Part shown: piece after piece, positions 50,762 to 59,585 of the stretch
Position numbering within the stretch: position 1 is the first letter of the stretch
Layout of the letters: every line of letters begins with the position of its first letter
NCBI GenBank assembly: GCA_049511415.1
Contig: JBEKYC010000032.1
Coordinates: forward strand, 1 to 64,000
Direction of reading: 5' to 3'
DNA length: 64,000 bases
DNA from: Bog-159 sp049511415
Lineage (GTDB): Bacteria > Acidobacteriota > Terriglobia > Bryobacterales > Bryobacteraceae
Program-made: the position numbers and the translations under genes
Notes under the pieces: model-generated
What the model was told of the DNA's origin: nothing
Databases searched by the model: none
The model's input: the letters and a program-made list of their open reading frames with translations, nothing else

Positions 50762-52339
50762 ATGCGCAACGTCTTTGCGATCCTGTTCGCGGCCCTGTTG
50801 GCCGCTACCTGTGCTTCGGCGCAGACCGCCTGGCAGCTTGTGTGGAGCGACGAGTTCAACGGCGCCGCCGGCACGCCGCCCAATCCCAGCAATTGGAACT
50901 ACGATCTGGGCGACGGCGGCTGGGGCAACGGCGAGGCGGAAACGTACACGAACTCCACGAATAATGTGTTTCAGGACGGCAACGGCAACCTGGTGATCCG
51001 CGCCATCCGCGATTCGAGCGGCAACTACACATCGGGCCGGTTGCAGAGCGGCGCGCCGGGCGCGGGTACCGACACCACCGATCTGAAATGGCAGTACGGC
51101 CTGATTGAAGCGCGCATCAAGCTGCCATTCGGGCAGGGCGTGTGGCCCGCGTTCTGGATGCTGGGCGAGAATATCGACACCGTCTCCTGGCCTACTTGCG
51201 GCGAGGTGGACATCATGGAGAATTTCGGGACGTTCAACAACAACGCCACGGTGAACAACGGCACGGCGCATGGCCCCGGCTATTCCGGCGCGGAGGGCAT
51301 TACGGCGGCCTACACGCTGCCTTTCGGCGAGACCGTTTACGACGACTACCACATCTACTCGCTCGCGTGGTCGGCGAACTCGTTGGTATGGTCCGTAGAT
51401 GGCGTGCCGTACCATACCGTCACCCCGTCGCTGATCCCGGCAGGCGATCAATGGGTGTTTAACGCGCCGTTCTTTATTCTGCTAAACCTGGCGATTGGCG
51501 GGACCAGCACGTTCCTGGGCACGCCCGATCCAACCGCGCCATTCCCGAATCAGGACATGCTGGTGGATTACGTGCGTGTGTACCAAAGTGTTTCCGCGAC
51601 CGCTACCACGCCGGTGATCACTCCCGGCAGCGTGGCCAATGCCGCATCTTACCTGGGGACCGTGGCGCCGGGCGGCCTGGCGGTGCTGTACGGCACGAAC
51701 CTAGCAGGCGGCACTTACTCCGGTACTCAGTTGACCGATAGCAACGGTAATTTCCTGACTACGGTGGGCAATGTCACTGTGACCGTCGGCGGCACACCGG
51801 CCCCGCTCACTTACGTCTCGCCGACGCAGATCAACTTTCAGATTCCGTGGGAGGTGGCTCCCGGTCCTGCGGTGAACGTGCAAGTAACCAGCGCCGCGAC
51901 TCCGAGCCAGAACGAGACAATCACCATCGCCGCCAATACCGCGCCGTCGACGTTCCTGGAAGACTTCACCAACGGTATCGCCTGGATGACCGGATCAGGC
52001 TGCGAGACCAGCGAATGCGTGGCACAGGCGGGCTCTGTCTATCAACTGTGGGCCAATGCTTTGGGGCCGAAGAACGCCGCCGAACAGGACGGCGTGCCGG
52101 TGGTCTATAGCGGAACGCTGACACCGCTCGAAGTGCCCGGCGAGCCAGCCAGTTGCCAGCTCACCATTGGCGGTATAACCGCCGTGGTGGATTACTGCGG
52201 CGCGGCGCCCGGCGAGATCATCGATCAGGTGAACTTCACTTACCCGGCGGGCGTCACGTCCACAACGACTTATGTGGACGCGACGCTGACGATCAATGGC
52301 GTGACCGGGCGGTTTCGGGTTCCCGCGCCGGCGCAATGA
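50762..52339 (+). CDS. GH16 beta-glucanase (laminarinase-like) with Solibacter-type C-terminal domain
   Basis: 525 residues; signal peptide to ASAQT. The GH16 domain (about 20-280) starts WQLVWSDEFNGAAGTPPNPS, has LKWQYGLIEARIKLPFGQGV, and its catalytic motif GEVDIMENFG gives Glu148, Asp150 and Glu153 in the laminarinase/lichenase spacing. VDYVRVYQS closes it. The C-terminal ~240 residues (SVANAASYLGTVAPGGLAVL, YVSPTQINFQIPWEV, LWANALGPKN, LPxQVNFTYPAG) match the uncharacterised domain seen at the ends of many Solibacter secreted proteins (TIGR03437-like). It should cut beta-1,3/1,4-glucans outside the cell. Divergent from the GH2 operon with 35 bp between starts. Confidence 0.9.
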   Translation: MRNVFAILFAALLAATCASAQTAWQLVWSDEFNGAAGTPPNPSNWNYDLGDGGWGNGEAETYTNSTNNVFQDGNGNLVIRAIRDSSGNYTSGRLQSGAPGAGTDTTDLKWQYGLIEARIKLPFGQGVWPAFWMLGENIDTVSWPTCGEVDIMENFGTFNNNATVNNGTAHGPGYSGAEGITAAYTLPFGETVYDDYHIYSLAWSANSLVWSVDGVPYHTVTPSLIPAGDQWVFNAPFFILLNLAIGGTSTFLGTPDPTAPFPNQDMLVDYVRVYQSVSATATTPVITPGSVANAASYLGTVAPGGLAVLYGTNLAGGTYSGTQLTDSNGNFLTTVGNVTVTVGGTPAPLTYVSPTQINFQIPWEVAPGPAVNVQVTSAATPSQNETITIAANTAPSTFLEDFTNGIAWMTGSGCETSECVAQAGSVYQLWANALGPKNAAEQDGVPVVYSGTLTPLEVPGEPASCQLTIGGITAVVDYCGAAPGEIIDQVNFTYPAGVTSTTTYVDATLTINGVTGRFRVPAPAQ

Positions 52340-52345
52340 TCACAT

Positions 52346-54403
52346 TTACTCCACGATCACTACGGGAGCCGACCAAAAGGCAGCTCTACCCGTGCTCGGG
52401 TCCAGAACCGTTATCTGACAGTTGTATCTGCCGGGCGCCAGCCGCGCCAGAGGCACGTGGAAACTTACCGCGGCCGTCTTCAGCTTGTTATCCTGCGCCC
52501 CGGTGACCGCCAGCGGCGGTGTCTCCAGGGATTTGGCGTTATCGCGGTAAAAGGTGGCGTAGGCAATCACCGGCTGCCCCGCCAGGTACGTCTGGAAGTA
52601 GACATACATCTCGCGGCTCTTGCGGAACACACGCGTCACACTGGGGATCAACTTCTGTCCATCTTGGAGCAGGGGATTAAATGCCTCTGCCTTGTCTTTG
52701 TCCTTCGCGGCGTTGTACAGTGCCTCCCGCATATCCACGCGTTGGCTGCTCAGAACCACCGAACTGATGTGCAGGCGCTTCTCCTCTTTGTTCAGGTTGG
52801 GCACCGTGAAAGCGGTCTGAAACGTGCCGATGCGACCGGTTTCGGCGTCACGCGCCAGAAACTTGATCACGTACTTGCCGGGCAGGATCGTGAAGCCTGT
52901 GTCGTACTGGATCGGGCGCTTGGCCAACTCCGCGGCCGTGGCGTCGCTGACCTTGATGTTCACCTTGTCGCGCACGTTGGTAATGGTGGCGCCGTATTCG
53001 TCCTTGATCTCCCCGATGAAGTCGATCAGGGTGTGCTCCGCGCCGCCCCTGCGCGCCAGGGCCAGCTCGCGGCCGGGAATCTTCACGGTCACGGGGACGA
53101 AGTATTCCGCGCTGTTCAACTGGAAGTAATTCACTTCCATGGCGATCGTTAGTTCTGTTAGCGGATCGCCTAACATCAGTGCATCTTCCAGTTGGCGTTC
53201 TTTATCGGCCGCGGTGAACTTACTGAATTGCTTGCCGGCGTAGTAGCCCTGGCGGTAATCCAGATTCGCGGAGAGACCTTCGCGTAGGAATATCTTAACG
53301 CGACGAAACTTGCCATCGAGGGCCGCGTTGGGGCTGTAGTAACCGATCACATAGTAACTGGTGACAGCCTGTTGTGCGCGCACGATTCCGGAGGCCAGAT
53401 CGTTATAATCCAGCAGCGCCTTGCCATTAGTGTCCGAAGCCAGCGCCCACAGGGTGTCCTGCGAGCGCTCGAAATTGCCGCCGAAAGCCAGCGCGGACGC
53501 TCCGGAATACATACCCACTCCTCCCGGCGAGCCGTGCGTGGCGTCGCCCAGCGGCGCATCGGCCACCAGTCCGCGCGCGTCGATGGGCCAGAAAGAAATG
53601 TTGGCGCGCAGGGCGGCGTTGATGGTGGCATGCAGTTGCGCCTGGTTATCCAGGCCGTTCAGCCGCAGACCGCTGGCGAAATAGATTAGCGATTTCTTGC
53701 CGGTGACCTGGCTCAGCATGTTCGCCGCAGTCTGCAGCGCGGAGAGTTGCCGGTCGGTATTGAAGATGTTGAATTCGCTGTCATCCTGGCCGAAGGCGGC
53801 GCCGGTATCCTCACTGCTCGCGTCATCGGCGGCTTCCTCGAAGCCTTGCGCCTCGCCCACGATGAGGGTCTGGATGGCGCGCAGCAACTTGGCGCGGTCC
53901 GCCGTGAAATCCTCGATCACGCGCACGGCGCCGCCTTCGTACATCAGGAGGGCCAGCAGGTCCGGTTCCGCCATTTGCGTGCGGATGAATCTTTTGGCGG
54001 CCGCCAGGGCGCGGATCTGGTCCGGGGGCGTCATGGCGGTCATGTCGAAATAGAGGGCCAACAGACGGTGGTCGCGGTAGCGGGTATCGCCGGGACGATC
54101 GGGCGTGATGCGGTTTTTGGGGATCTTGCTGAACGGCGTTACGGATTCCGGCAATGCGGCCATAGGCTGCGGAGTTGCCGGCAAGGTCTGGTGTTCGAAG
54201 AAACGAATCGTTTGCGGCGCGCCATCTTCGGTGATGCGGAAATCGTCGGCCGTCAGGTCCTCCACGGGCTTGCCGGACTTGTCGGTGACGGTGACGGTCT
54301 CGACGACGAGCTGCGTGCCGGTACGGAAAGTGGCATCCTGCGCGGCGGCCGGTCCAACCAGCAGGAAGCTTGCCGCAATCAGCATGTGGGCCAGTCGCTG
54401 CAT
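52346..54403 (-). CDS. Secreted VWFA-related protein (acidobacterial TIGR03436 type)
   Basis: 685 residues from MQRLAHMLIAASFLL, two bases after the TonB receptor stop; the longer frame only overlaps that gene. A signal peptide ends at AAAQ. The domain opening TGTQLVVETVTVTDKSGKPV and EDLTADDFRITEDGAPQTIR is the characteristic start of the acidobacterial VWFA-related family, and HRLLALYFDMTAMTPPDQIR holds a MIDAS-like DxT/S pattern in degenerate form. FAADRAKL, SLIYFASGLRL and FWPIDARGLVA follow. The C-terminal half is a set of beta domains. Function is unknown; the family is plentiful in Solibacter-type genomes. Operon with the receptor above. Confidence 0.85.
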   Translation of the reverse strand: MQRLAHMLIAASFLLVGPAAAQDATFRTGTQLVVETVTVTDKSGKPVEDLTADDFRITEDGAPQTIRFFEHQTLPATPQPMAALPESVTPFSKIPKNRITPDRPGDTRYRDHRLLALYFDMTAMTPPDQIRALAAAKRFIRTQMAEPDLLALLMYEGGAVRVIEDFTADRAKLLRAIQTLIVGEAQGFEEAADDASSEDTGAAFGQDDSEFNIFNTDRQLSALQTAANMLSQVTGKKSLIYFASGLRLNGLDNQAQLHATINAALRANISFWPIDARGLVADAPLGDATHGSPGGVGMYSGASALAFGGNFERSQDTLWALASDTNGKALLDYNDLASGIVRAQQAVTSYYVIGYYSPNAALDGKFRRVKIFLREGLSANLDYRQGYYAGKQFSKFTAADKERQLEDALMLGDPLTELTIAMEVNYFQLNSAEYFVPVTVKIPGRELALARRGGAEHTLIDFIGEIKDEYGATITNVRDKVNIKVSDATAAELAKRPIQYDTGFTILPGKYVIKFLARDAETGRIGTFQTAFTVPNLNKEEKRLHISSVVLSSQRVDMREALYNAAKDKDKAEAFNPLLQDGQKLIPSVTRVFRKSREMYVYFQTYLAGQPVIAYATFYRDNAKSLETPPLAVTGAQDNKLKTAAVSFHVPLARLAPGRYNCQITVLDPSTGRAAFWSAPVVIVE

Positions 54404-54405
54404 CT

Positions 54406-57261
54406 TCAAAACCTCAGGCGCAATGTCATGGATACCGCGCGCATGGCATTGGCCGCCACCGGCAGACCGAACTGGGCATTGCCCACCGTGGTGTTCCACG
54501 CGGTAAATGTGACGTGATTCAACGCGTTGGTAGAATCGCATCGCAGATCGATGTGAAAACGGTCCCGCCAGCGAAAGGTGCGCGCCAACGACAGATTGAT
54601 GGCCAGTTGCGATGGCCCGGTAATGGAATCGCGGCCGGCATTGCCCCATTCGCCAGGCGCCGGCGCGACGTACGCCGCGGGATTCAGGAACAGCCCGGAC
54701 GGCGCGGCGTACAGTGGCGCGCCGGTGTAATCCGGCCGGAGGCTGCCGGTCACGCCGGTGCCGTCGACGGGCGCGAGATAAAGCGGCGTCAAAGGCAATC
54801 CGCTGCTAACGGTGATTTGCGTGAGGACCGTCCAATCCGCAAGAAGCGCGCGTCCGGCCACATGACTCATGCCGGTGGTGTACTGGAGCTGCCCGTTCAG
54901 TAAGTGCCGCTGATCGAAACTGGAGAGGCCGCGTTCCGCGCTCAGGTCCAGCCAATTCTGTGCGATCACTGCCGTTCCCTGGCCGCGGCCGCCCAGCGCC
55001 GCATCATCGATCGACTTCGAATAGGTGTAGAGCGCGCTGGCGGCCAGTCCGCTGTGCAACCGGCGCCGCAACTGGATCTGGCCGGACTCGCGCGTGGAGT
55101 TGCCGTTGGAAGCCATGTAGACAAAACCGCGCGGGCAGGCCGGGCAGGGATCGGTTGCGCCGTCCGGGTAAGTGTTGGGCAGAAGCTCCTGCACGCCGCG
55201 CGTCCCTTTGATTCCCAGGTAAGTCCCGGTTACGATCAGCGAGCCGGGCAGGTCGCGCTGCACGCTCGCCTTCCAGTTCTGCACGTAGCCGACGCGAAAG
55301 TTGGGATCGATGGCGAAGCTGTCCTGGGTGGTGCCGGGCGACGCATTGAAACCGCTGGCGAGAGTCAATGGATCTGCCGCGCTATTCTGCACGATCAGGC
55401 TCTTGGAAAGGGGCGCTTGCTGCGCCATCTGCGCCGCGATGGTCTGATAGACCGACGTGTTGTACTCCACCCCATAACCCGCGCGTACCACCAGCGATGC
55501 TCCCGAGATCGGACGCCACGCAATGCCGACGCGTGGCGCCACGCCATGTTTATCGGGCCGAACCAGCGAATTCGGGTTGTACTGGTTGGCGGTAACCGGC
55601 ACGGCCGCGGCAAAGCCCGGCGCGATCTCCAGGTTCACCAGGCGGTCTCGCAGTTCGGTGATCGGCGCGCCATATTCCCAACGCAAGCCCGCGTTGACGG
55701 TCAGTTCCGGCCCGATGCGCCAATCGTCGGTGACATAGGCATCGTATGACGACTCGCGGAAGTATTTGTCCGCATTGCCGAAGGCGACAGCGCTGGCGTC
55801 CGGGATTCCCGTTAAGAAATCGGCGAAGTCGTAGCCCGTGGCGGCGCCGGTGAAAGTGAAAGTGCCGCGCGGATTCTGCTGCGCCAGATCGTTGAATTCC
55901 AGCCGCCGGAAGTCTCCGCCGAAGGTGACGTTGTGGCGCCCGCTGCTCCAGAGCAACGAGTCCGACACGGCGCTGGTCTGGTTGCGGTTGTGGGATGCCT
56001 GCGCATCGGAGAGACCCGCAATGCCGCTGGCGAAGACCAGGGCAGGCGGTCCCCAGTTCACGGCGTCCTGATCGTTGCCCGTGATGTCGGCGTGGCCCGA
56101 CACATTCTCGCGATCCGCGAAGAAAGGCGTGGTGCGCACGGCCAGGCGGCTGAACTGATAGCCCAGATTGCCGTACAAACGCGGCCGGAAGGTATGCTGC
56201 CAATGCACATTGGTATTGATGCCGAGCTGATCCGTGGTATCGAGGAAGCCGAACAGATTGGGCGTGTCGTCACGCGAGCTTTGAAAACTGAAGCCGCCGT
56301 AGAATTGGTTGCGATTGTTGGCGGCCTTGTTGAGGCGCGATTCAAGCGCGTCCTGGTGCACCGCATTGACGGCCGGAATCTGGTAGTTATAACTGCTGCT
56401 GCCGGTGAAATTGGGCAGCGGATACAAGTTCAGCAGCGCTTGCGCCTGCGGGCTGATGCGGCTCTGCGGCACGTCGAACATTTGCTGTGCGCCGCTAAAC
56501 ATACCGTTGCGCATGGAGGCGTCCGGCACCAGGCCGGTCAAATCCGTGGCGTCGCGATCGCGGGTCCATTGATAGCCGACAAAGAAGACCGGCCCGTGCG
56601 GCATGATGTGTGGAATCTTGATCACTCCGCCCAGTGTTGCTATGCCCTCCACGTGATTGTAGGCGGGCTTCGGCGTGTCCTGGCCGGTGAGCGAAAACGG
56701 TCGCGCATCCAGGGCCGAGTTCTCCAGAATCACGCCGATGCCTCCGGTGAGCAGATTGTTGGGATTCAGGCGGCTGTTGCCGAAGGCACGGTCCATGGCG
56801 AACGGACTGCTGGCTCCGTTGCTTTCGGTGCCATTCACCAGGAAGCCGGGGGTGGCCTGCTCGCTGAGATCGTCGGGCGGCGCGGCGGGCTTTTCCGGAG
56901 TGGGCTGTCCAGGGGCCGGCGCCGGAGGCAGCGCCGCCAGTTGGGTGGCTGTAGCTTTGATCTGATCGAGGGGAAGCAGCTTCAATTCCCACTTCGCGGC
57001 TGGAGCATCTTTGGAGACTGTGACACTCTGCGCGGCCGGCGCGAAGCACAGCATCTCGATTTCGATTCGCCAGGTCCCATCAGCCAGATCGGGAAACGAG
57101 TAGCCGCCCCGCGCGTCGGTGATGGCTGTAGACTTCTGGCTGTCGCGCGACACGGTAACCGAAGCGCCGGGTAACGGCAGGCCGCCGTACTCCACCACGC
57201 CGCGATAGTCAGCGGCATTGAGGATGGCGGCTAGTCCGATAATGGGCCATAAGCGAAGCAT
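54406..57261 (-). CDS. Oar-like TonB-dependent receptor with carboxypeptidase-regulatory domain
   Basis: 951 residues from MLRLWPIIGLAAIL. A signal peptide precedes a carboxypeptidase-regulatory-like domain (YRGVVEYGGLPLPGASVTVS, ITDARGGYSFPDLADGTWRI). After a Pro/Ala-rich linker come plug-like and beta-barrel segments (NSRLNPNNLLTGGIGV, YQFSRLAVRTTPFF, GLRWEYGAPITELRDRLVNL, TYLGIKGTRGVQELLPNTYP, YTYSKSIDDAALGG) and a C-terminal aromatic strand ending in Phe (SMTLRLRF), the signal for Bam-mediated insertion. No clear TonB box is visible. Such proteins take up carbohydrate or other polymers, or act as adhesins. Confidence 0.88.
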   Translation of the reverse strand: MLRLWPIIGLAAILNAADYRGVVEYGGLPLPGASVTVSRDSQKSTAITDARGGYSFPDLADGTWRIEIEMLCFAPAAQSVTVSKDAPAAKWELKLLPLDQIKATATQLAALPPAPAPGQPTPEKPAAPPDDLSEQATPGFLVNGTESNGASSPFAMDRAFGNSRLNPNNLLTGGIGVILENSALDARPFSLTGQDTPKPAYNHVEGIATLGGVIKIPHIMPHGPVFFVGYQWTRDRDATDLTGLVPDASMRNGMFSGAQQMFDVPQSRISPQAQALLNLYPLPNFTGSSSYNYQIPAVNAVHQDALESRLNKAANNRNQFYGGFSFQSSRDDTPNLFGFLDTTDQLGINTNVHWQHTFRPRLYGNLGYQFSRLAVRTTPFFADRENVSGHADITGNDQDAVNWGPPALVFASGIAGLSDAQASHNRNQTSAVSDSLLWSSGRHNVTFGGDFRRLEFNDLAQQNPRGTFTFTGAATGYDFADFLTGIPDASAVAFGNADKYFRESSYDAYVTDDWRIGPELTVNAGLRWEYGAPITELRDRLVNLEIAPGFAAAVPVTANQYNPNSLVRPDKHGVAPRVGIAWRPISGASLVVRAGYGVEYNTSVYQTIAAQMAQQAPLSKSLIVQNSAADPLTLASGFNASPGTTQDSFAIDPNFRVGYVQNWKASVQRDLPGSLIVTGTYLGIKGTRGVQELLPNTYPDGATDPCPACPRGFVYMASNGNSTRESGQIQLRRRLHSGLAASALYTYSKSIDDAALGGRGQGTAVIAQNWLDLSAERGLSSFDQRHLLNGQLQYTTGMSHVAGRALLADWTVLTQITVSSGLPLTPLYLAPVDGTGVTGSLRPDYTGAPLYAAPSGLFLNPAAYVAPAPGEWGNAGRDSITGPSQLAINLSLARTFRWRDRFHIDLRCDSTNALNHVTFTAWNTTVGNAQFGLPVAANAMRAVSMTLRLRF

Positions 57262-57287
57262 GGGACGGGAATGCGGCGAACATTTTC

Positions 57288-57361
57288 GGCCACAGATGAA
57301 CACAGATGAACACGGATAAGACTCGGGTTTTATCGGTGTTTATCTGTGTTCATCTGTGGCC
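57288..57361. repeat. Large inverted repeat built from 'ACAGATGAAC' units
   Basis: Left arm 57288-57319 begins GGCCACAGATGAACACAGAT and right arm 57330-57361 ends in its reverse complement; over 32 bp only two bases differ. The arms are made of repeated ACAGATGAAC units about 11 bp apart. It lies between the M56 gene stop and the TonB receptor start. The transcript would form a long hairpin. A single arm recurs at 12139-12170. Confidence 0.8.
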
Positions 57362-57373
57362 AATTTATGTCTT

Positions 57374-59101
57374 CTAGTTCTCCGAAGCCCTGTCGATGTG
57401 GTCGATCACCACGAGATCGACGGGACCCTTAGACGGCATCAGCTTCAGTCCCAGTTGCTCCTGGATCGCAATTAAGAGGGAAGGCCCGGACTCGGGCGCC
57501 GGTGCGCTGTTTTCCTTGCCATCGGGCGGCGGCGGTCCTTTGATGGCATTCTCGCTTTCATCCGGAGTCCACTCCAGCTTCATGTCGTAAGTCCCGGTGA
57601 GACCGGTCTTATCGTATACGTTGCGGCCCACCACGGACGACAGGCTCTGGGCAAGCTGCGCCATGCTGGCGCTCTGTAGTTCCATCTGGCCCCGGCGCAT
57701 CATCTGCAGTTGATTCTGGGCCCCCGCGTCAGCGGCGGGCTTGAGTTTCGGCCCACCCTTGGCAGTGACCAGTTCGTAAATCGGCAGATCCTTGGTCTCG
57801 CGATGAATGACGAGCTTGAATCGGTCCGCCAGCAACGATCGCATCATTAGTTTGAGTTGATCCGGCTCGGCGGGTCCCTCCGCCTTCGCCGTAATGTCAT
57901 ACCTCTCGGACTCCACCCAGCTCGGGGCGCCGGTGAGTTGATTGGGTTTCAAATCGTAAGCCATCATGATGAGCATCTTGGGGCTGATGTTGGTGCAGGA
58001 AACCCGTCCCCCTTCGCCGATGTTGAACATCGTGCGGCGATCGTCGGATTTGTTCGGCTTGATGGACGCGACTTCGAATGCAGGCGCCGCTGCCGGCTGG
58101 GACTGCGCGCGCGCGGCTGGCGTATGCGCCATGCCGAACAGGATTGGTCCGGCGATTGCGCTGAATCCGGCCACGGCTAATAGCAGCTTTCTTCCGAAAT
58201 CCAATGGGCGTCCCGCGCGGCGCGCCATGATCCGCTCGATGCGCTGCTTCAGGTCGGAGCCCGTGACGCCCGCCATGCACATCTGCGGCGCCTCCAGATA
58301 GAAGCGGCAGGCCTTCAGAATGCCGTCGGCGTAAGCTTCGGGCCGGCTGCCCATATGCAATACTTCTTCGTCGCAGGCCCGCTCGCGCTCGTCGATCAGG
58401 CGCGCGCGCAGCCACCAGAGCAGGGGATGGAACCAGAAGACGGATTCCACCAGCATGTGCAGGGCGGCCATAAGGTTATCGCGCCGCCGCACATGGCAGA
58501 CTTCGTGCGCCAGGATGGCTTCCAGTTGCGCATCGTCCAAATGGGCACCCATACCCGCCGGCCACAATAAGACCGGATGGAAAGCGTTCACAATGCCTGG
58601 TTCCAGACGTTCGGCCGAAGCCAGCATCGGGATAGGCCGCCCGATTCCCGCGATGCGCTCGACCCGGCGCAGCGCTTCCAGTTCGCGTCCGGCCTCGATC
58701 GGAACGGCGGCGCGGACGGCCAGGGACACACGCTGTCGGCTCAGCCACCAGCGGAAGAGCGCCGCCGCGAAGCCGGCCAGCCACACGACCAGCAGGATCC
58801 CCTGGACGTTCGCTACGCTCCCGGACGCCGCGCTGGCCGCGGCCGGCAGCGGGGGCGGCATGAGCGGCTCCCCGGAGCCCATAAACAGCCACTGTTGGGA
58901 GAAGAGCACGTGCGGAGTCCGCCAGCCGAACCGGCTGCCCATGGCCGCCAGTGCCGCGAACGGCACGGCAAATTTCAGCGAAGCCGCCAGCCAGAGATGG
59001 CATCGCCAGCGGGCGGCGTTTTCTTTCAATGCCAGCGCCAGCAGCGCTACCACCGCTCCGAAGAGCGTCGACTGCCACAAGTGATTAAGCACGAATGTCA
59101 T
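57374..59101 (-). CDS. M56 (BlaR1-type) membrane peptidase fused to TIGR03435-type domain
   Basis: 575 residues. The N-terminal ~320 form an M56 domain with four hydrophobic segments (HLWQSTLFGAVVALLALALK first), the zinc site AILAHEVCHVRRRDNL at about residue 195, and RLIDERERACDEEVLHMGSR downstream. One more membrane segment precedes FEVASIKPNKSDDRRTMFNI, and the C-terminal ~240 residues match the soil-bacterial TIGR03435 domain (MLIMMAYDLKPNQLTGAPSW, RSLLADRFKLVIHRETKDLP). In BlaR1/MecR1 systems the sensor domain triggers cleavage of the BlaI repressor; here TIGR03435 takes the sensor place. The start overlaps the blaI gene by 17 bases. Confidence 0.9.
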   Translation of the reverse strand: MTFVLNHLWQSTLFGAVVALLALALKENAARWRCHLWLAASLKFAVPFAALAAMGSRFGWRTPHVLFSQQWLFMGSGEPLMPPPLPAAASAASGSVANVQGILLVVWLAGFAAALFRWWLSRQRVSLAVRAAVPIEAGRELEALRRVERIAGIGRPIPMLASAERLEPGIVNAFHPVLLWPAGMGAHLDDAQLEAILAHEVCHVRRRDNLMAALHMLVESVFWFHPLLWWLRARLIDERERACDEEVLHMGSRPEAYADGILKACRFYLEAPQMCMAGVTGSDLKQRIERIMARRAGRPLDFGRKLLLAVAGFSAIAGPILFGMAHTPAARAQSQPAAAPAFEVASIKPNKSDDRRTMFNIGEGGRVSCTNISPKMLIMMAYDLKPNQLTGAPSWVESERYDITAKAEGPAEPDQLKLMMRSLLADRFKLVIHRETKDLPIYELVTAKGGPKLKPAADAGAQNQLQMMRRGQMELQSASMAQLAQSLSSVVGRNVYDKTGLTGTYDMKLEWTPDESENAIKGPPPPDGKENSAPAPESGPSLLIAIQEQLGLKLMPSKGPVDLVVIDHIDRASEN

Positions 59102-59483
59102 CGCGATTCTCCTTCGTCGCCATTTCTTTCAGAGTTCTCTCGGCTGCCTGCACGTCGTCGAGCGTCAGCTTGCCGGATTCGATCAAGTGCGCCATCACCG
59201 GCTGGGTGCGGCCGCCGAAGAGCGCCAACAGATCGTCAATGAGCCGGCGCTGCGCGGCACCTCGCGACACGGCCGCCTCGAAGATGTGGGCGTTGCCGAT
59301 TTTCCTGACGCGGCGCGCAGCCTGCTTGGCTTCCAGGCGATAGACGGTCGTCTGAATGGTGGTGTACGCGGGCCGGCCGCGCTTGGGAAACGATTCCTGA
59401 ATTTCGCGAATCGAGGATGCGCCGCCGTTCCATAGCGCCTCCATGATGCGGAGTTCCAGGCGGGTGAGCTTGGGTAAGGTCAT
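59085..59483 (-). CDS. BlaI/MecI-family repressor paired with the M56 sensor
   Basis: 132 residues. The winged helix is MTLPKLTRLELRIMEALWNG, ASSIREIQESFPKRGRPAYT and TIQTTVYRLEAKQAARRVRK, with the GRPAYTTIQTTVYRLE recognition helix typical of BlaI. The C-terminal dimer region contains the stretch (FEAAVSRGAAQRRLIDDLLA) where BlaR1-type proteases cut. Overlap with the M56 gene shows they are co-expressed, forming a complete sensor-repressor pair. A direct repeat, CTACTAT at 59490 and 59511, lies just upstream and could be its operator. Confidence 0.92.
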   Translation of the reverse strand: MTLPKLTRLELRIMEALWNGGASSIREIQESFPKRGRPAYTTIQTTVYRLEAKQAARRVRKIGNAHIFEAAVSRGAAQRRLIDDLLALFGGRTQPVMAHLIESGKLTLDDVQAAERTLKEMATKENRDDIRA

Positions 59484-59489
59484 GTGGAT

Positions 59490-59517
59490 CTACTATCCTT
59501 GTTTGTTATTCTACTAT
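59490..59517. promoter_or_regulatory. Direct repeat CTACTAT, candidate BlaI operator
   Basis: CTACTAT occurs at 59490-59496 and 59511-59517, 21 bp apart (two helical turns), immediately upstream of the blaI start at 59483. BlaI/MecI proteins bind TACTA/TAGTA-type half-sites and usually repress their own operon. Strictly these are direct, not inverted, repeats, so the call is tentative. Confidence 0.4.
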
Positions 59518-59585
59518 GACGCATCGAAGCTGGAATCGTTACGCGGATTTTTCATGCCGCGCGCCGCCGCATAGAATGTTACGTG

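Noticed and set aside
48822..50996. 724-residue open frame on the plus strand opposite the GH2 gene
   Set aside because: It is the antisense shadow of a well-supported GH2 gene in high-GC DNA, rich in Arg, His, Ala and Gly, with no recognisable domain or ribosome-binding site.
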